DNA of 64,000 nt, taken from Microvirga alba (lineage in GTDB: Bacteria; Pseudomonadota; Alphaproteobacteria; Rhizobiales; Beijerinckiaceae). Below the pieces are notes generated by a model. That model worked only from the letters and a program-made list of their open reading frames with translations, made no database searches and was not told the DNA's origin. How positions within the stretch are numbered: the stretch's first letter is position 1; the number at the start of each line of letters is the position of its first letter. Position numbers and translations under genes: made by a program. Location of the stretch: assembly GCF_015694465.1 (NCBI RefSeq), contig NZ_JADQDO010000010.1, forward strand, positions 62,001 through 126,000, read 5' to 3'. This document shows positions 62,209 to 64,000 of the stretch, piece by piece.

Positions 62209-63093
62209 ATGAATCGCCCCACGAACCTGATCGAGAGCATCGAACAGATCGCGCCGAGCCTGAAGAAAGCCGAGCGCCGCGTGGCGGAGATGGCGCTCCA
62301 GGACATTGAAGGCACGACCCGCATCAGCATCAAGGCGTTCGCGGCGCAAGCGGAGGTCAGCGAACCCACGGTGATGCGTTTCGTGCGCCGGGTCGGCTGC
62401 AACGGATTCAGCGATTTCAAGCTGCGTCTCGCGCAGGATTTCGCGGTCGGGCGCATGTATATCGAGGCCGAGCGCAAGGTTCATTCCGGCGACGCCGAGA
62501 CCACCGCGCAGCGCGTCTACCAATCGGCCACCGATGCGCTCGCCACGGCCTTTGCGGGGCTCGACGAGAGAGCGCTGACCAATGCGGCCAACGCCATCGC
62601 CAAGGCCGGCAAGGTCGTCTGCATCGGGGTCGGCGGCAGTTCGGCCATCATGGCGCAGGAGATGGAAAACCGCCTCTTCCGTTTCGGCCTCTCCGTCACC
62701 GCCTCAGCCGACCCGTATAAGCAGCGCATGCTCGCGGCCATCGCCGACAAGGGCGACGCCTTCCTCATCTTTTCCGTCACCGGAAAGCCGCGCTCGCTTC
62801 TCGATGCCGCTGAAATCGCCACCGGGCGCGGCGCGACCGTCATTGCGATCACGCAGCCGCAGAGCCCCCTGTCAGGCCACGCAAGCATTCTGCTGCCGCT
62901 CGCGGTTCCGGGCGACGAGGTGCATTTCAATTTTCCGAACCGCACCCGCTACGGCCAGCTTCTCGTCATCGATTGTCTCTCGGCCCTGGTCGGCGCATTG
63001 CGACAACCGTTGTCAGCGCGCAAGCTCCACCGGATCAGAACGGTGCTGCTCGCACTGCACGGCCACACCGAGGCGCAACCCATCGGCGATTGA
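62209..63093 (+). CDS. RpiR/MurR-family transcriptional regulator with SIS domain
   Basis: The 294-residue protein has an N-terminal HTH_6 domain (about 1-78, I-K-A-F-A-A-Q-A-E-V-S-E-P-T-V-M-R-F) and a C-terminal SIS domain (about 118-255, V-C-I-G-V-G-G-S-S-A-I-M) that binds phosphosugars in the known members. It follows the PP2C-like gene by 33 bases. It is the probable regulator of the importer genes. Confidence 0.9.
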   Translation: MNRPTNLIESIEQIAPSLKKAERRVAEMALQDIEGTTRISIKAFAAQAEVSEPTVMRFVRRVGCNGFSDFKLRLAQDFAVGRMYIEAERKVHSGDAETTAQRVYQSATDALATAFAGLDERALTNAANAIAKAGKVVCIGVGGSSAIMAQEMENRLFRFGLSVTASADPYKQRMLAAIADKGDAFLIFSVTGKPRSLLDAAEIATGRGATVIAITQPQSPLSGHASILLPLAVPGDEVHFNFPNRTRYGQLLVIDCLSALVGALRQPLSARKLHRIRTVLLALHGHTEAQPIGD

Positions 63094-63125
63094 CACCTGA
63101 CCAAGGGACTGCGCAACGCGGCCTT

Positions 63126-64000
63126 TCAGCCGTCGAAAGCAAAAAGCCCAAGCGCGCGGCGCACGTCGTCGAGCGTTTCCTGCGTGGTCGCTCTGGCCTT
63201 CAGCGTGCCCTGCCGCACGATGTCCAGGACGAACTCCGGATCCCGCGCCAGGGCAGCCCGGCGCTCTCTTATGGGGGCCAAGAGGGCCTGCAGCACGTCC
63301 TCCAGTCTGCGCTTCACAGCCATGTCGCCGAGGCCGCCGTGCCGATAGCGCGCCTTGAGATCCTCGACGCCCGCCGGATCCTCGTCGAAGGCGTCGAGAT
63401 ACATGAAAACGACATTGCCTTCGATGGAGCCGGGATCGCTGACGCGCAGATGGTTCGGGTCGGTATACATGCGATGCACCGCATCGCGGATGTCATCGGA
63501 CGAAGCGGAGAGCGGGATCGCGTTTCCTTGCGACTTGCTCATCTTGGCCTTCCCATCGACACCGGGAAGACGGCCGATGGCAGGAATGAGGGCCCGCGCC
63601 TCGGGCAGAATGTCCCGACCGACCTGGCGATTGATGCGGCGAACGATCTCGTTCGTCTGCTCGATCAAGGGAGCCTGATCCTCGCCGACCGGAACGACTT
63701 GTGCCTTGAAGGCGGTAATATCGGCGGCTTGTGCTGCCGGGTAGCAGAGGAATCCGGCTGGAATATCGCGTCCGAACCCGCGCGCCTGGATTTCGTCCTT
63801 GATCGTCGGATTCCGCTCCAGGCGGGCCACGGTGACGAAATTCAGATAGAGCATGCTGAGCTCGGCGAGAGCCGGTAGCGCGGATTGCAGGCAGATCGTC
63901 GACAAGGCCGGATCGATCCCGACGGCGAGGTAATCGAGCGCGACCTCAATCACGTTGCGACGCACCTTGTCCGGATCGTGTGCATTGTCCGTGAGCGCCT
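63126..64000 (-). CDS. trpS: Tryptophanyl-tRNA synthetase, 5' part beyond the window
   Basis: This is the C-terminal part (about 291 codons) of TrpRS, which charges tRNA-Trp. The class I K-M-S-K-S motif is present (A-K-M-S-K-S-Q-G-N), together with the G-E-D-Q tryptophan-site block and A-L-T-D-N-A-H-D-P-D-K-V at the window edge. The frame stays open to base 64000, so the start lies outside; a GTG at 63965 is internal. It ends convergently with the RpiR gene, 32 bases apart. Confidence 0.95.
   Translation of the reverse strand, partial: ALTDNAHDPDKVRRNVIEVALDYLAVGIDPALSTICLQSALPALAELSMLYLNFVTVARLERNPTIKDEIQARGFGRDIPAGFLCYPAAQAADITAFKAQVVPVGEDQAPLIEQTNEIVRRINRQVGRDILPEARALIPAIGRLPGVDGKAKMSKSQGNAIPLSASSDDIRDAVHRMYTDPNHLRVSDPGSIEGNVVFMYLDAFDEDPAGVEDLKARYRHGGLGDMAVKRRLEDVLQALLAPIRERRAALARDPEFVLDIVRQGTLKARATTQETLDDVRRALGLFAFDG

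Overview
The window is a GC-rich chromosomal segment of an alphaproteobacterium, most likely a member of the Hyphomicrobiales (Rhizobiales). The reasons are a NadQ-type repressor next to nadABC with its TGAGCAT palindromes, two copies of a short intergenic palindromic repeat with a GTGG..CCGGTT core of the kind common in that order, and overlapping ATGA-type operons. The genus cannot be fixed by reading alone. Gene density is high. No rRNA, tRNA, CRISPR array, insertion sequence or phage gene was seen. The content is mostly uptake, ion homeostasis and efflux operons.

Layout. 1-4.2 kb: a divergent unit with a NitT/TauT-type ABC permease and ATPase on the minus strand, and an alpha/beta hydrolase plus an M20-type amidase/carbamoylase on the plus strand. 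4.3-8.95 kb: nadQ followed by nadA-nadB-nadC (aspartate to nicotinate mononucleotide) behind two strong palindromes. 9.1-13.25 kb: a PhoA-type alkaline phosphatase, a DUF3299-like Tat-exported protein and a LolD/FtsX-type ABC pair. 13.3-14.9 kb: a YedY/sulfite-oxidase-like molybdoprotein with a membrane cytochrome b. 15.1-23.1 kb: a complete kdp operon (tiny membrane protein, kdpF, A, B, C, D, E). 23.4-25.05 kb: two 16S rRNA modification enzymes.

25.2-29.8 kb is a copper-handling operon: a His/Cys-rich secreted protein, a small lipoprotein, a TolC-like outer membrane lipoprotein, a multicopper oxidase, a cupredoxin and a CusF-like protein, but no RND pump or adaptor. 30.1-36.2 kb holds a secreted Cys-rich small protein, Kup, a Spy/CpxP-like protein, a non-canonical Nramp-type transporter and MgtE. 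With kdp this makes about 21 kb rich in K+, Mg2+ and Cu functions. 36.2-45.9 kb: a LysR regulator divergent from a complete peptide-type ABC importer (two permeases, two ATPases, a binding protein), a CocE-type hydrolase and a convergent CapA-like metallophosphatase.

46.1-47.2 kb: two adjacent Fur-family genes, the second lacking most metal ligands, then a bidirectional terminator. 47.3-52.2 kb: an RND pump and adaptor with a divergent TetR gene whose perfect palindrome lies in the -35/-10 spacer of the pump promoter. 52.3-55.7 kb: a class III CoA-transferase, glutaryl-CoA dehydrogenase and a divergent LysR (glutarate to crotonyl-CoA). 55.7-56.9 kb: a Bcr/CflA drug transporter. 57.2-63.1 kb: a ferric/phosphosugar-type (FbpABC/AfuABC-like) importer linked to a PP2C-fold phosphatase and an RpiR/SIS regulator, with repeat copies beyond each end of the transporter genes. 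63.1 kb to the end: partial trpS.

The most promising points for follow-up are the importer plus PP2C plus RpiR module, the Nramp variant beside MgtE, the degenerate Fur paralogue, the RND-less copper operon, and the DUF3299/LolD/FtsX set beside a probable zinc phosphatase.
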